In this document: piece by piece, positions 45,633 through 54,224 of the stretch | Layout of the letters: each line of letters begins with the position of its first letter | How positions within the stretch are numbered: position 1 is the stretch's first letter | Assembly: GCA_020849895.1 (NCBI GenBank) | Contig: JADZFN010000066.1 | Coordinates: 1-64,000 of the forward strand | Length of the DNA: 64,000 bases | Reading direction: 5' to 3' | DNA from: Verrucomicrobiia bacterium | Lineage (GTDB): Bacteria; Verrucomicrobiota; Verrucomicrobiia; JABWAM01 | Position numbers and translations under genes: made by a program | Notes under the pieces: generated by a model | Seen by the model: only the letters and a program-made list of their open reading frames with translations | Told to the model about the DNA's origin: nothing | The model's database searches: none

Positions 45633-46838
45633 ATGGCGTCCGGGAGAGGAACCGCTAAACAAGATGGCATGGCGGCCCCCAGCAAGAAGGCATCCTCCGC
45701 GAAGCGCTCCGCCGAAGGCGAAGTGCCGACGCGCGGAACGAAGACGGCGTTCCATCTCATCCACGGCGACGACGATTACCTTGTGACCGAGGAGGCGCGG
45801 CGCGTCATCGCGAAAGCGCTGCCGAAAGACGCCAACGAATTTGCTCTTGAAACAATCTCCGGCGCGGCGGCCAATCAAGCCGAAGCGTTGGAAAGTTTCC
45901 GGAAACTGTTCGAGGCGCTCCAAAGCCAATCCTTTTTTGCTGTGGAAAAAGCGGTGTGGTGGCGGGATACGAACCTCCTCGGCGCGAATCCGACCGCCAC
46001 GGGCGCGGAAGTCGCCGACATGCTCTCGGCGCTCGGAGAACGGCTCGAGGCCGGCCTGCCTCCGGGAGTCCTCCTGGTGATCACCGCTTCGGAAGCGGAC
46101 GGGCGGCGGGCGATCTTCAAGAAGCTGGCCTCCCTTGGGAAAGTGACCGCCTTCGTCAAAAGCCCTTTCGAGAAGAAAGCGAACGAGGCGCAGGCGATTG
46201 CGTTCGCGCACGGCCTCGCCCAAGAGATCGGCGTGACGCTCGATCATGAGGCGGCCGTTCTTCTCGCAGAAATGACGGACGGTGACAGCCGCACGCTCCG
46301 TTCCGAGCTCGAAAAACTCGCTGCGTATGTCGGGGACACGGCGAAAATCGGGGTGAGCGCCGTTCGCGCCGTGGGCAGCCATCGCCCCGGCGGATTGGTC
46401 TGGGACCTCGCAGACGCCGTCGGGGAACGCAGCCTCCAGAAGGCGCTTGCGATCCTGGACGACCTGCTCTTTGCGGGGGAAAAGGAGGCGGGTCTGCTCT
46501 ACAATTTGATTTCACGAATCCGCCTGTTCCTCCTCCTGCGCGCGCTCGCCGACGCGAAACGGCTGTCGCTTGGAGGAAGCTATGCCTCGTTCAAGGGACA
46601 ACTCGATCGGCTGCCTGACTGGGCCAAAGGCGCCGGCGAAGACAAGAAAGCCAATCCCTTGGCGGGTCATCCCTTCATGCTCTGGAAAACGTCCGGTGGC
46701 GCCGCCCGTTACACCCAAAAGGAGCTCGGTTCGGCCCTGCGCGTCCTGCTCGCCGCCAACGAGAAGCTGTTCTCCAGCGGCGGCGAATCGCGCGCTGTGC
46801 TCGCCGACGCCCTTGTCGCCATCTGCGCGAAAGGGTGA
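45633..46838 (+). CDS. holA: DNA polymerase III delta subunit
   Basis: A 401-residue clamp-loader subunit that opens the beta clamp. It has the HolA pattern: FHLIHGDDDYLVTEEARRVI (about residues 40-59), a degenerate P-loop region, SFFAVEKAVWWRDTNLL with the strand-loop typical of delta, and VLLVITASEADGRRAIFKKL. The conserved GLVWDLADAVGERSLQKAL helix follows near 252-270 and a helical collar domain ends the protein (YTQKELGSALRVLLAANEKL). The first ~35 residues are a basic, alanine/serine-rich tail, and ATG 45669 is an alternative start. It is divergent from pgi. Confidence 0.92.
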   Translation: MASGRGTAKQDGMAAPSKKASSAKRSAEGEVPTRGTKTAFHLIHGDDDYLVTEEARRVIAKALPKDANEFALETISGAAANQAEALESFRKLFEALQSQSFFAVEKAVWWRDTNLLGANPTATGAEVADMLSALGERLEAGLPPGVLLVITASEADGRRAIFKKLASLGKVTAFVKSPFEKKANEAQAIAFAHGLAQEIGVTLDHEAAVLLAEMTDGDSRTLRSELEKLAAYVGDTAKIGVSAVRAVGSHRPGGLVWDLADAVGERSLQKALAILDDLLFAGEKEAGLLYNLISRIRLFLLLRALADAKRLSLGGSYASFKGQLDRLPDWAKGAGEDKKANPLAGHPFMLWKTSGGAARYTQKELGSALRVLLAANEKLFSSGGESRAVLADALVAICAKG

Positions 46839-46855
46839 AGAGAGAAGAATCCAAA

Positions 46856-46869
46856 GCTCCCATCGGAGC
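46856..46869 (+). terminator. Short hairpin after holA
   Basis: GCTCC and GGAGC form a perfect 5-base stem with a 4-base loop 18 bases after the holA stop; TTTTT follows only 11 bases later. It could be a weak intrinsic terminator. The distance to the T-tract makes this tentative. Confidence 0.22.
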
Positions 46870-46909
46870 GCATTCTCGATTTTTGTGGAGCGGCCAGAGG
46901 TCTCAGTAA

Positions 46910-46918
46910 CCCCCCCCC
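46910..46918. repeat. Nine-C homopolymer upstream of the laccase-domain gene
   Basis: Nine consecutive C residues lie 64 bases ahead of the ATG at 46983. A 21-codon frame (ATG 46921 to TGA 46984-46986) begins 2 bases after the tract and overlaps the start of the next gene as ATGA. Confidence 0.6.
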
Positions 46919-46982
46919 TCATGAATCTCTCCTTGGAAAACTCCGAACGCCTCGCTTTCCGGGTCGAGCGCGGCGTTGTCGC

Positions 46983-47669
46983 ATGAGAAATCCCTCGTGG
47001 ATCGCCCTCCTGCGATTTCCGTGGCTGGTTCACGGATTTCTCGACCGGACGCTCGAGGAGTTTGCGGAACCGATCCCCGAAGAAAAGCTTACTCCGCGGC
47101 AGATTGCCGCGCTGCGCACGCACGGGATCTCGCGCGGCGCGCTGGCGCTTGCCGAACAGGTCCACGGTGCGGAAACCGTCGAGATGATGCGCGGCGGCGG
47201 CCCTCCCGCGCCAGGCGCGGACGGTTTGATGACGCAGACGGCGGGCATCGCGCTCGGCATCCATGTGGCGGATTGCTGCGCCGTCTATCTCGCAGACCCC
47301 GGCTGCCGCGCGATCGGGCTTTTGCATTCGGGAAGGAAAGGGACGATGGCGGAGATGCCCGGGAAAGGCGTTCGCGCGATGGTGCGGGCGTTCGGGTCCG
47401 AGCCCGGAGAGATGGTCGCAGCGCTCAGTCCCTGCATCCACATCTGCTGCTACGGTACGGACTTCGTCGCTGACATCGAACGCCAACTTAAGAAAGAAGG
47501 GGTCCGCGAAATCTGGCGGCATCCCGACTGCACCGCCTGCTCTCCGGAGAGGTACGATTCCTATCGCCGCGATCGAGGGCGCACGGGGCGGATGCTGGCT
47601 TTCATGATGATTCGCCAGGAAAAAGATGGTGCCTTCGGGTCTCACATACGGTCCGATGCCGCTGCCTGA
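46983..47669 (+). CDS. pgeF: Laccase-domain protein (YfiH/PgeF family)
   Basis: A 228-residue member of the multicopper-oxidase-like YfiH family; E. coli YfiH (PgeF) edits peptidoglycan precursors carrying L-serine, and other members have purine nucleosidase or polyphenol oxidase activity. The metal ligands are present: His in EQVHGAE (about residue 60), Cys in VADCCAVY, and His in LLHSGRKGT (in place of the usual HAGWRG). CIHICCYGTD resembles the later GPSI-xx-CCYxV family element. The length is slightly short. Its start overlaps a 21-codon frame by 4 bases, suggesting possible translational coupling. Confidence 0.85.
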   Translation: MRNPSWIALLRFPWLVHGFLDRTLEEFAEPIPEEKLTPRQIAALRTHGISRGALALAEQVHGAETVEMMRGGGPPAPGADGLMTQTAGIALGIHVADCCAVYLADPGCRAIGLLHSGRKGTMAEMPGKGVRAMVRAFGSEPGEMVAALSPCIHICCYGTDFVADIERQLKKEGVREIWRHPDCTACSPERYDSYRRDRGRTGRMLAFMMIRQEKDGAFGSHIRSDAAA

Positions 47670-47892
47670 ATCTCTCATCGTGATTCGGCTTCCTTGAAAC
47701 CGCCTCAACCCCTGTCCTGTCAGTTGGCCCAAAGCCGGCTGATGCGCACAGGGCGATGAGTTTGCCTCCGGCGTTTCGAGGAGAGGGAGGCACATGAAAT
47801 TTCGACGAGGAGGCGCTCGAGCGTCCGTGGATGCGGCACGGGTTCGTCCGGGAAGCGGATGCGGCTTGAGCGGCGGCGGCGGCAGCGCGAAA

Positions 47893-48864
47893 ATGTCACG
47901 CATGCCGAAGATCGTCTGCCTCGACGGATTCACGCTGAATCCCGGCGACCTCGACTGGCGTCCCCTTCATGCCCTTGGAGAGTTTTTTGCATACGAGCGT
48001 TCCGCCCCTCACGAGGTGGTCCCGCGCGCCGACGGCGCGGAAATCGTGCTGACAAACAAGACTGTGCTCGCGCGTGAACACTTTGCGCAGCTCCCGAAAC
48101 TCCGCTACGTCGGCGTCCTCGCCACCGGCTACAACGTGGTGGATCTCGCGGCCGCGAGGGATCGGAAGATCCCCGTAACGAACGTCCCGTCCTACGGCAC
48201 GCGCTCGGTGGCGCAGATGGTTTTCGCGCATGTCCTCAACCTCACCCATCGCGTCGGCGTCCACGCCGAAGCCGTGCGCGCGGGACGCTGGACGGAGTGC
48301 CCCGATTTCTGTTTTTGGGACGTTCCGCTCGTGGATCTCGAGGGGCTGACGATGGGGATCGTCGGCTTCGGACGGATCGGGAAGGCGACGGGCGCGCTCG
48401 CCCGCGCGTTCGGGATGCGCGTGCTGGCGTGCCGCGCCGCATCTCCGTCCGGCGAGCGCGATGGCGTGCATTACGTCTCGCTCGAGGAGTTGCTCCGCGA
48501 GAGCGACGTGGTGAGCCTGCACTGCCCGCTGACTCCCGAAACGAAAGGGTTGATCCATCGCGAACGGCTCGCCCTGATGAAGCCGACGGCGTTTCTCATC
48601 AACACGAGCCGAGGACCGCTCGTGGACGAGGCGGCGCTTGCGGAAGCGCTCGACGTCGGGAAAATCGCCGGCGCGGGGCTGGACGTCCTCTCGATGGAGC
48701 CGCCGAAAGCGGACCACCCGCTCCTCAAGGCAAAGAACTGCTTCCTCACACCGCACATCGCCTGGGCGACGCGCGCAGCGCGCGCGCGCCTGCTCCAAGC
48801 GGTGGCCGACAACCTCCGCGCCTTTCTCGCGGGCTTCCCGAAAAACGTGGTGAACGGCGTCTGA
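47893..48864 (+). CDS. D-isomer specific 2-hydroxyacid dehydrogenase
   Basis: A 323-residue NAD(P)-dependent dehydrogenase, most like the glycerate/hydroxypyruvate reductase group; the exact 2-keto acid is unknown. The substrate domain includes LRYVGVLATGYNVVDLAAAR. The NAD domain has GIVGFGRIGKATGALARAFG (GxGxxG, about residues 156-175). The catalytic Arg/Glu/His set is visible as NTSRGPLVDEAAL, DVLSMEPP and the histidine in LTPHIAWAT. In-frame ATGs at 47893 and 47902 give normal starts. An upstream ATG at 47794 has a much stronger Shine-Dalgarno sequence (GAGGGAGG) but adds a glycine/arginine-rich 33 residues of no family resemblance. Confidence 0.92.
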   Translation: MSRMPKIVCLDGFTLNPGDLDWRPLHALGEFFAYERSAPHEVVPRADGAEIVLTNKTVLAREHFAQLPKLRYVGVLATGYNVVDLAAARDRKIPVTNVPSYGTRSVAQMVFAHVLNLTHRVGVHAEAVRAGRWTECPDFCFWDVPLVDLEGLTMGIVGFGRIGKATGALARAFGMRVLACRAASPSGERDGVHYVSLEELLRESDVVSLHCPLTPETKGLIHRERLALMKPTAFLINTSRGPLVDEAALAEALDVGKIAGAGLDVLSMEPPKADHPLLKAKNCFLTPHIAWATRAARARLLQAVADNLRAFLAGFPKNVVNGV

Positions 48865-48949
48865 CGGGAGGGAATTCTCCTCGAGAAACGTCTGCGCGAG
48901 GAATTGGGCAACTCCGCAGAAGCTTTTCCCTTCGCGCTTCCCGGCTCCG

Positions 48950-51900
48950 TCATTTTTTCTTTAGGAGGTTGTCGAAGAGGTTTTGAACGGGGTTTTCCTT
49001 CGGCGTGGAAGGAGGCGGGGCGGGCGATCCTCCATCAGTCGGCGGAGGCGCCTGCTTTTTCTCGATCATCTGTTTGAGGAAGTTCACACCGGTGTTGATG
49101 AGGGTGTCTCGGGCGAATTTGCTTTTGTCCACGGCGATCTCCGGTTCCGAGAGCGTCCCGCCAACCTTGGCGCCGCCGGGGATCCGGAGCCAATCGTCCC
49201 GTTCGGCGCTGGCGGCCTGAACAATCGGCACGAGGAGCGCGGATTTGTTCATCGTGGTGCGGTTCATCTTGAGGGAGGCTTCCATCGCGAGCCGTTGGTC
49301 GAAGTAAAGGTCGCCGCGGAGGTCGGCTTCGAGCGCCGAGCCTTTGACGTGGAGGTTGTCGGTGGACAGTTTGCCTCCGGCGATTTTGGCGGAGGCGTCC
49401 ACGCGGTCCATCGTTGAGGCGGTGATTTCCGGCGAGGCGAGGAGGGCGCCGAGTTTCGCGAGGGCCTTGCGCAGCCCGGTGGTCCGTTCGAGATGGGCGT
49501 CGCGGAGGGCGACCTCAACGTGGCCTTCGATGTTCCTCTCGAGATCCTCGCGCGACAGGCCGCGCCCCGTGCCATAGGCGCGCGCGGTGAGAACGCCGCC
49601 GATCTGTCCCGCCAGAGAAGGGACGAACGCGTCCATGAGAGGGCCGATCGGGAGGTTCTCCGTTTTCGCGTCGAAACGAAACGGAGGAGCACCCGAGACC
49701 GTTTTCTCGGATTGGATCGAGACGTTGACCGGCGCGCCGCCGAGCGTCGCATGCGCGTCCGTCATCTCGATGAGGTCGCCCTTGATGCGCAGGGGAATCG
49801 CGAGACGGGCAAGGGTGAACTCCCGCGCCCTCAGTGAATCCACTTGCGCGTCGAGCGTGAGATCGAGAACGCGCGGAGGCGCCGATTCGGGCGTCGCGGC
49901 CGACGCCATCCCGGGAGGGGAAGGCGGCGCGGGGTTTGCCTTCGATTTTGCAGGCGTGGAGGAGGGAGACGCCGGCGGCGCGTCGGCGGAGAAAAGCTGG
50001 TCGTACCACGGGGTGAGATCGAGAGATTGTCCGTGAATCTTGAGGTTGGCGAAGAAGATGCGCGGCGCGACACGCATGCTTCCCGAAGCCTCGAGTCGGT
50101 TATTCGCCTTGCCTACGGGATCGAGTTGAAGCGCCACGGAGCGCAAGGCCAGCGTGCCGTTGGTGTTCCAGGAAAGATCGGCGGAAAGCCCGGCGTTCAG
50201 AGGCTTGAAACCCTTCGCGTCGGCGCCTCCGAAGAGGAGGTTTTTCGCGTCGGATTTCGCGTTGAGCGTGAGCGCGGCGCCGTCGAAGGCGACTTCGACA
50301 TGGCCGGAGAGTGCGAGCGACCGAAGCGTGCGCCCCGGGAGCCAGGCCGCCACGAGCGGAGCGAATGGCGACGGTTGCCAGTCGGCGGCTTCGAGGCGGG
50401 CGCGAAAGACGCCGGTATGCGTTTGCCAGCTCGCGTGGGCGAGGAGGGTGCCGGCGGGTTTTTCGTCGGCCAGCCAAGTGAGCCGAGCGTCGTTGGCACG
50501 AAGCTCCGGCGCGCTCCAGTCCAGGAGGACGTCGAGCCGCGCGCCGAAGCGGGGGTAATGGAGGTCGTGCCAGGTCAGCGCAACGTCGTTCAGGGAAGCG
50601 GAGGTTCGAGAAACCACGCGTCCCGTCGCGTTGCATTTCCAGTCCGCCGTGACGGTTGCCGCGCCGGAGGAAACTGCAAGGCCGGGGACGGGGCGTAGGG
50701 CGAGCGCGGCGGGGATTGGCACGGAGAGGGTTGCCTGGCCGGCGCCGGCGCCTGCGGCAAGGTCCCAGTTCCCGTCAAGTGTCGCCTCGGCGAGTCCTAC
50801 ACCTTTTTCCGTAAAGCGAAACGAATTTTTTTCAAAGCGAAGGATTTTGAGGTCGCGAAGGTTGGCGCGGACGGCCAGTTGTGCGGCGGCGTCAGTGAAG
50901 GCGATTTCCGGCGTGGTGAGGATGAGGCTCGCGACGCCGAGGCGCCCTTCGAGGGCGAGCAAGTGCCCTTGCTCGGTCGCGGCAATCTTCAGAGTTCCCG
51001 CGAAGGTGCCCTTGCGGAGCTTCCAATCCGAGGGCACATGGAGCCACGGGGCGAAGGCCGCCATCTCCAAGGGCATAATCTGAAGATTGAATTCCGAGTC
51101 TTCTGCGGGGGCGCCGAAGGTTTCGCCTTCCTTCCAGGAGAGCGTCATGGGACGGCTCAATGCCCCTTTGAGAAGCGGTGCGCCTCCGACGCGCTGCGCG
51201 TCGAGATTGAGTCGGAAGACTGTGGCGCGACGCGCGCGCACGTCGACTTCCACGCCGTGCTCGAGCAGGATTTGGGTCGGCCCGAACGCTTCCGGAGGGA
51301 GAAAGGACGACGTGACGGCGAGGGGGTGAGCGGCGAGCCTTCCTTCCGCGCGGATGAGATCGCCTCCATGTCGCATGGAGAGATGCCCCGTGTAGTCGAG
51401 TTGTGTTCCTCGGAAATCCAGACGACTTGTCCCGAAGATCGGATTGAGCAAGGCCTGATCCAACGGGCCGATTTGCACGTCGAGTTCGGCTTCCTTGCCG
51501 GCGAAGTCGAGAAGGCCCGCCACGCGTGCCGCGGCGAGCGCGACGCCGCTGCGTTCGACCGACAGGACGCCTTCGCGGAGGAGGCCTTTGCCGTTCGCGC
51601 CGAGGTCATGATCGAAGCGCAGCGTCGCCGAGAGGCCGTCTAGACGTTCCACGCCCACATGGCCGGCCAGGTTTTCCAGGCCGAGATCGCCCTTGGCGGC
51701 GCGCGGAAGAAAGGCGTCGTCGAGCTTTACGGAGACTTTGGCGTGGGCGTTCCCGGTGAAACCGATCCCGCGCGTCTCTGCCTCCTCCGTTTTGAGAGCC
51801 TCTCTTTTCATGGAGAAGCCGAGCTGCAGATCGAGCGTTGCCGCGCCGCCGGGACGCAGGTTGCGCGCCGAAAGGTTTACCGGACCGATCTCGATCCGGG

Positions 51901-52462
51901 CGCCGGGTGCTTCGCGCACGAAGCGCAGGTTGCGAAAAGTCAGGCTGTCGATCCGCGCGAGAATCGGTGGTGGAACCGCGGCGCCGTCGCGCGAAGACGA
52001 AGGCGTCGCCGTTTGAGCCGCCGGCGCTTGAAAAGCCTTGGGGAGATCGGCGATCGTGCCGTCCTCTTTCTCGACGAGATGGATTGAGGGAGATTCCGCC
52101 TGGATTTCTTTGGCTTCGAAGCGCCCGCGCAACAAGGCCCAGCCTCGATAGCGCACGGAAAGGCGCACGAGCTCGAGCAGGGGACGATCCGCAGGGCCCA
52201 CGCGCAGCTTCTCGATTTCGAGCGAGGAAAACGGATGCCATGCGACGCGCTTCGCGGCGATTTCGACACCGAGCTGTTTCGAGAGGCGCGGAAGAATTAT
52301 GTGGCGAACACCGGAATCGCTGGCGAGAAAAAAGGCGAGCGCAAGGCCCGCCAGGACGAGTGCGCCGAACGCCGTGGCGACCCTCACGAGGCCGCTCGCG
52401 CGGCGTCGTGGCGGAGCGAGGGGAGAAGAAGGCGATGGAGGCGTTTGAGGGGAATCGCTCAT
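48950..52462 (-). CDS. AsmA family outer-membrane-biogenesis protein
   Basis: A 1170-residue inner-membrane-anchored periplasmic protein of the AsmA/TamB-like bridge superfamily, thought to carry phospholipids or influence envelope assembly. After a proline-rich cytoplasmic start there is one membrane helix (about residues 25-46, VRVATAFGALVLAGLALAFF), then GVEIAAKRVAWHPFSSLEI typical of AsmA N-termini. Long stretches of amphipathic beta strands follow. The C-terminal third contains the AsmA domain pattern LTARAYGTGRGLSREDLERN and SALEADLRGDLYFDQRLAME, and a proline-rich tail ends the protein. A low-complexity proline/serine segment lies near 845-875. It stands alone on its strand. The family call is firm; cargo and partners are unknown. 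Confidence 0.85.
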   Translation of the reverse strand: MSDSPQTPPSPSSPLAPPRRRASGLVRVATAFGALVLAGLALAFFLASDSGVRHIILPRLSKQLGVEIAAKRVAWHPFSSLEIEKLRVGPADRPLLELVRLSVRYRGWALLRGRFEAKEIQAESPSIHLVEKEDGTIADLPKAFQAPAAQTATPSSSRDGAAVPPPILARIDSLTFRNLRFVREAPGARIEIGPVNLSARNLRPGGAATLDLQLGFSMKREALKTEEAETRGIGFTGNAHAKVSVKLDDAFLPRAAKGDLGLENLAGHVGVERLDGLSATLRFDHDLGANGKGLLREGVLSVERSGVALAAARVAGLLDFAGKEAELDVQIGPLDQALLNPIFGTSRLDFRGTQLDYTGHLSMRHGGDLIRAEGRLAAHPLAVTSSFLPPEAFGPTQILLEHGVEVDVRARRATVFRLNLDAQRVGGAPLLKGALSRPMTLSWKEGETFGAPAEDSEFNLQIMPLEMAAFAPWLHVPSDWKLRKGTFAGTLKIAATEQGHLLALEGRLGVASLILTTPEIAFTDAAAQLAVRANLRDLKILRFEKNSFRFTEKGVGLAEATLDGNWDLAAGAGAGQATLSVPIPAALALRPVPGLAVSSGAATVTADWKCNATGRVVSRTSASLNDVALTWHDLHYPRFGARLDVLLDWSAPELRANDARLTWLADEKPAGTLLAHASWQTHTGVFRARLEAADWQPSPFAPLVAAWLPGRTLRSLALSGHVEVAFDGAALTLNAKSDAKNLLFGGADAKGFKPLNAGLSADLSWNTNGTLALRSVALQLDPVGKANNRLEASGSMRVAPRIFFANLKIHGQSLDLTPWYDQLFSADAPPASPSSTPAKSKANPAPPSPPGMASAATPESAPPRVLDLTLDAQVDSLRAREFTLARLAIPLRIKGDLIEMTDAHATLGGAPVNVSIQSEKTVSGAPPFRFDAKTENLPIGPLMDAFVPSLAGQIGGVLTARAYGTGRGLSREDLERNIEGHVEVALRDAHLERTTGLRKALAKLGALLASPEITASTMDRVDASAKIAGGKLSTDNLHVKGSALEADLRGDLYFDQRLAMEASLKMNRTTMNKSALLVPIVQAASAERDDWLRIPGGAKVGGTLSEPEIAVDKSKFARDTLINTGVNFLKQMIEKKQAPPPTDGGSPAPPPSTPKENPVQNLFDNLLKKK

Positions 52463-52804
52463 CGCTCCATTTTCGCATATGGCGTGAAAAAGGCGAGCGG
52501 GCGCCCTGTCTCTCGCCTCTGTGGAGGACGGATTGATGAGCCCTCGTTCGAGAACGGCAAAAAAGAGGGAGATGGACGGTCCTGAGGATGCAGCCTTCCA
52601 ACGCAGAGATCGTCGGAAGGTTTCTCAAGGGGTTCGAGATGGAACCGGGAAAGGCCTCTTTCTTTCAGATTCTTGCTTTCCGGAAGGGAAGGCAGACGGG
52701 TGGTCGCTTCTCTCGATCTTTTGCATGGCGCCTTTCAACATTGAATTTCTCATTCAGCTTGCTTATTCAACAGTCCTCAGGTAGAAGAAACGGAGTGAGG
52801 ATCC
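52463..52804. other. Intergenic region between AsmA-family and DHOD-like genes
   Basis: This 342-base stretch lies between divergent genes. The open frames in it do not resemble protein. A pyrimidine-rich segment on the + strand lies at about 52655-52682. The last ~65 bases are notably AT-rich for this genome and hold the candidate promoter at 52741-52769. Confidence 0.45.
52741..52769 (+). promoter_or_regulatory. Candidate sigma-70 promoter for the DHOD-like gene
   Basis: TTGAAT (52741-52746) and TATTCA (52764-52769) are separated by exactly 17 bases, in an AT-rich patch 36 bases before the ATG at 52805. A GGAGTGAGG ribosome-binding site follows at 52792-52800. This is the most convincing promoter in the window, though unproven. 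Confidence 0.42.
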
Positions 52805-54037
52805 ATGAACGCCTTCCTTCCCATCTTGTTGGAGGTCCCCGCGGACGCGAAGGCGCGTTTGAGGCGGGACTACGATCTGTATGCGACGGACGAATTGCCC
52901 GCGGCGTGGGAAGAGATGGTGCGGGAAGACTACGGGCTGGAGGTCGCGGGGCGTTTCGCGGGTCTGCCGCTGCGCAACCCGTTTGGCTGCGCCGGAGGAC
53001 CGTTGTGCCGGAACCTCCTGCAGGTGCGTGAGGCTTCGGAAGCGGGGCTTGGATTCGTGACGCTCATCGCGGCGCGCGCGCGCGACGAGGCGGGCGCCAC
53101 GATGGTACAAGACTGGCGCGGCCTCGAATCGGAGGCCGTTCTCGAAGGGCACAACGGCGACCGTTCGCTAACATGGCTCGAATGCGGATGGTACGACAAC
53201 CTCGACGTCTACGCGGAGTTTCTGCGGGCGGCGCTCGAGGTGGCGGGGCGACGAAGGATGCCCGTAATTCCGGCGGTGCGCTTCGGGGTGAACGTGCGCG
53301 GGCAGGCGAGCGCCGCCGAGGCGCGGCATACGGTGCGGCTGCTTCAGGAGGTCTGGCACGGAGCGCATCCCGACCAACCCGCGCCGCTGGAGGTGGAGGT
53401 TTTGCCCGAGATGCGCGGACTCCCGGCGGCGCAAAAAAAAGCCGCGCTGCTGCGCGCCCTTCGCGATGCCGTGCGATTTCTACGTGCCTCCTCGGAACAT
53501 CCGAAATACCTGCATGCGGGATTGAAACTGGGTATGGCACCGTTTGATGCGGCCTTTCAGGCGCGCGCGCTGGAAGCGGCGCTCGATGGCAGCGAGCCTC
53601 CGGCGTTTCTCGTTCTTTTCAATCGCCTCCGGCGTTACGAGCGCTGGAGGGGCAGCTATCGTGCCGTCTCCTGCGGCGGGCCCGAGCTCGCGCGGCGCAA
53701 CTTCGTGGCGCTCGACCGCATCAGGCGTCCTGTGGAGTTCAGCGCGCTCGGCGACATTACCACGGGGCGGCGGATGGTCGAGTACGCCCTGCGCGGTGCG
53801 ACGAGCGGCCAGATGCATACGGTCTTCCAGCTTCCCGAGTCGGCCTATCGGCGGCGAACCGGGAACCGGGTGGACAAGGCGCTCCACGAACTGGCCTTTC
53901 ATCCCGAGCACGGTCTCGTCGCGGCGATGCTCCACGTGAAGGCGAAGACGGGCGTTTCCCGTTTTCTCGATCTGGATCAGGCGGCGGAGGCGTTGGGCGC
54001 CACGGCCGGGATTGACTCGCGCGGCGCGGCTCTCTAG
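52805..54037 (+). CDS. Dihydroorotate-dehydrogenase-like flavoprotein
   Basis: A 410-residue FMN-type TIM barrel of the DHOD/PreA superfamily, with no recognised specific function. Visible landmarks are LPLRNPFGCAGGPLCRNL (about residues 55-72, the usual barrel entry strand), GLGFVTLIAARAR where family members have GxGAVxxKT, a strand with ALRSL-like basic residues, and SALGDITTGRRMVEYALRGA with the phosphate-binding glycines near 318-337. A catalytic cysteine or serine is not identifiable with certainty, and several usual FMN-contact residues differ. It has a good ribosome-binding site and its own candidate promoter. carB is 26 kb away and no other pyr gene is near, so a pyrimidine role is not supported. 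Confidence 0.7.
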   Translation: MNAFLPILLEVPADAKARLRRDYDLYATDELPAAWEEMVREDYGLEVAGRFAGLPLRNPFGCAGGPLCRNLLQVREASEAGLGFVTLIAARARDEAGATMVQDWRGLESEAVLEGHNGDRSLTWLECGWYDNLDVYAEFLRAALEVAGRRRMPVIPAVRFGVNVRGQASAAEARHTVRLLQEVWHGAHPDQPAPLEVEVLPEMRGLPAAQKKAALLRALRDAVRFLRASSEHPKYLHAGLKLGMAPFDAAFQARALEAALDGSEPPAFLVLFNRLRRYERWRGSYRAVSCGGPELARRNFVALDRIRRPVEFSALGDITTGRRMVEYALRGATSGQMHTVFQLPESAYRRRTGNRVDKALHELAFHPEHGLVAAMLHVKAKTGVSRFLDLDQAAEALGATAGIDSRGAAL

Positions 54038-54043
54038 AAACGG

Positions 54044-54060
54044 CCTGTTCCGCGAACGGG
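54044..54060 (+). terminator. Hairpin after the DHOD-like gene
   Basis: CCTGTTC and GAACGGG form a 7-pair stem (one G-T) with a 3-base loop, 6 bases after the stop at 54037. No T-tract follows, so it could be an RNA-end stabiliser or a factor-dependent terminator rather than an intrinsic one. Confidence 0.28.
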
Positions 54061-54224
54061 CGGACGCGAATGCGTTTGTCCGAAACCCAAGAAACGGGCG
54101 GGAATGACGAAGGCCTCCGGCTTTTGCAAGCCGACGGGAGGCTGCCGCGGAAGATTTCTCGCCTCATCAGCGGCAGCGCGCGTCCGAGACGAAATCGGAA
54201 GGCGCGCCGTCACGGAGGAGAGAT

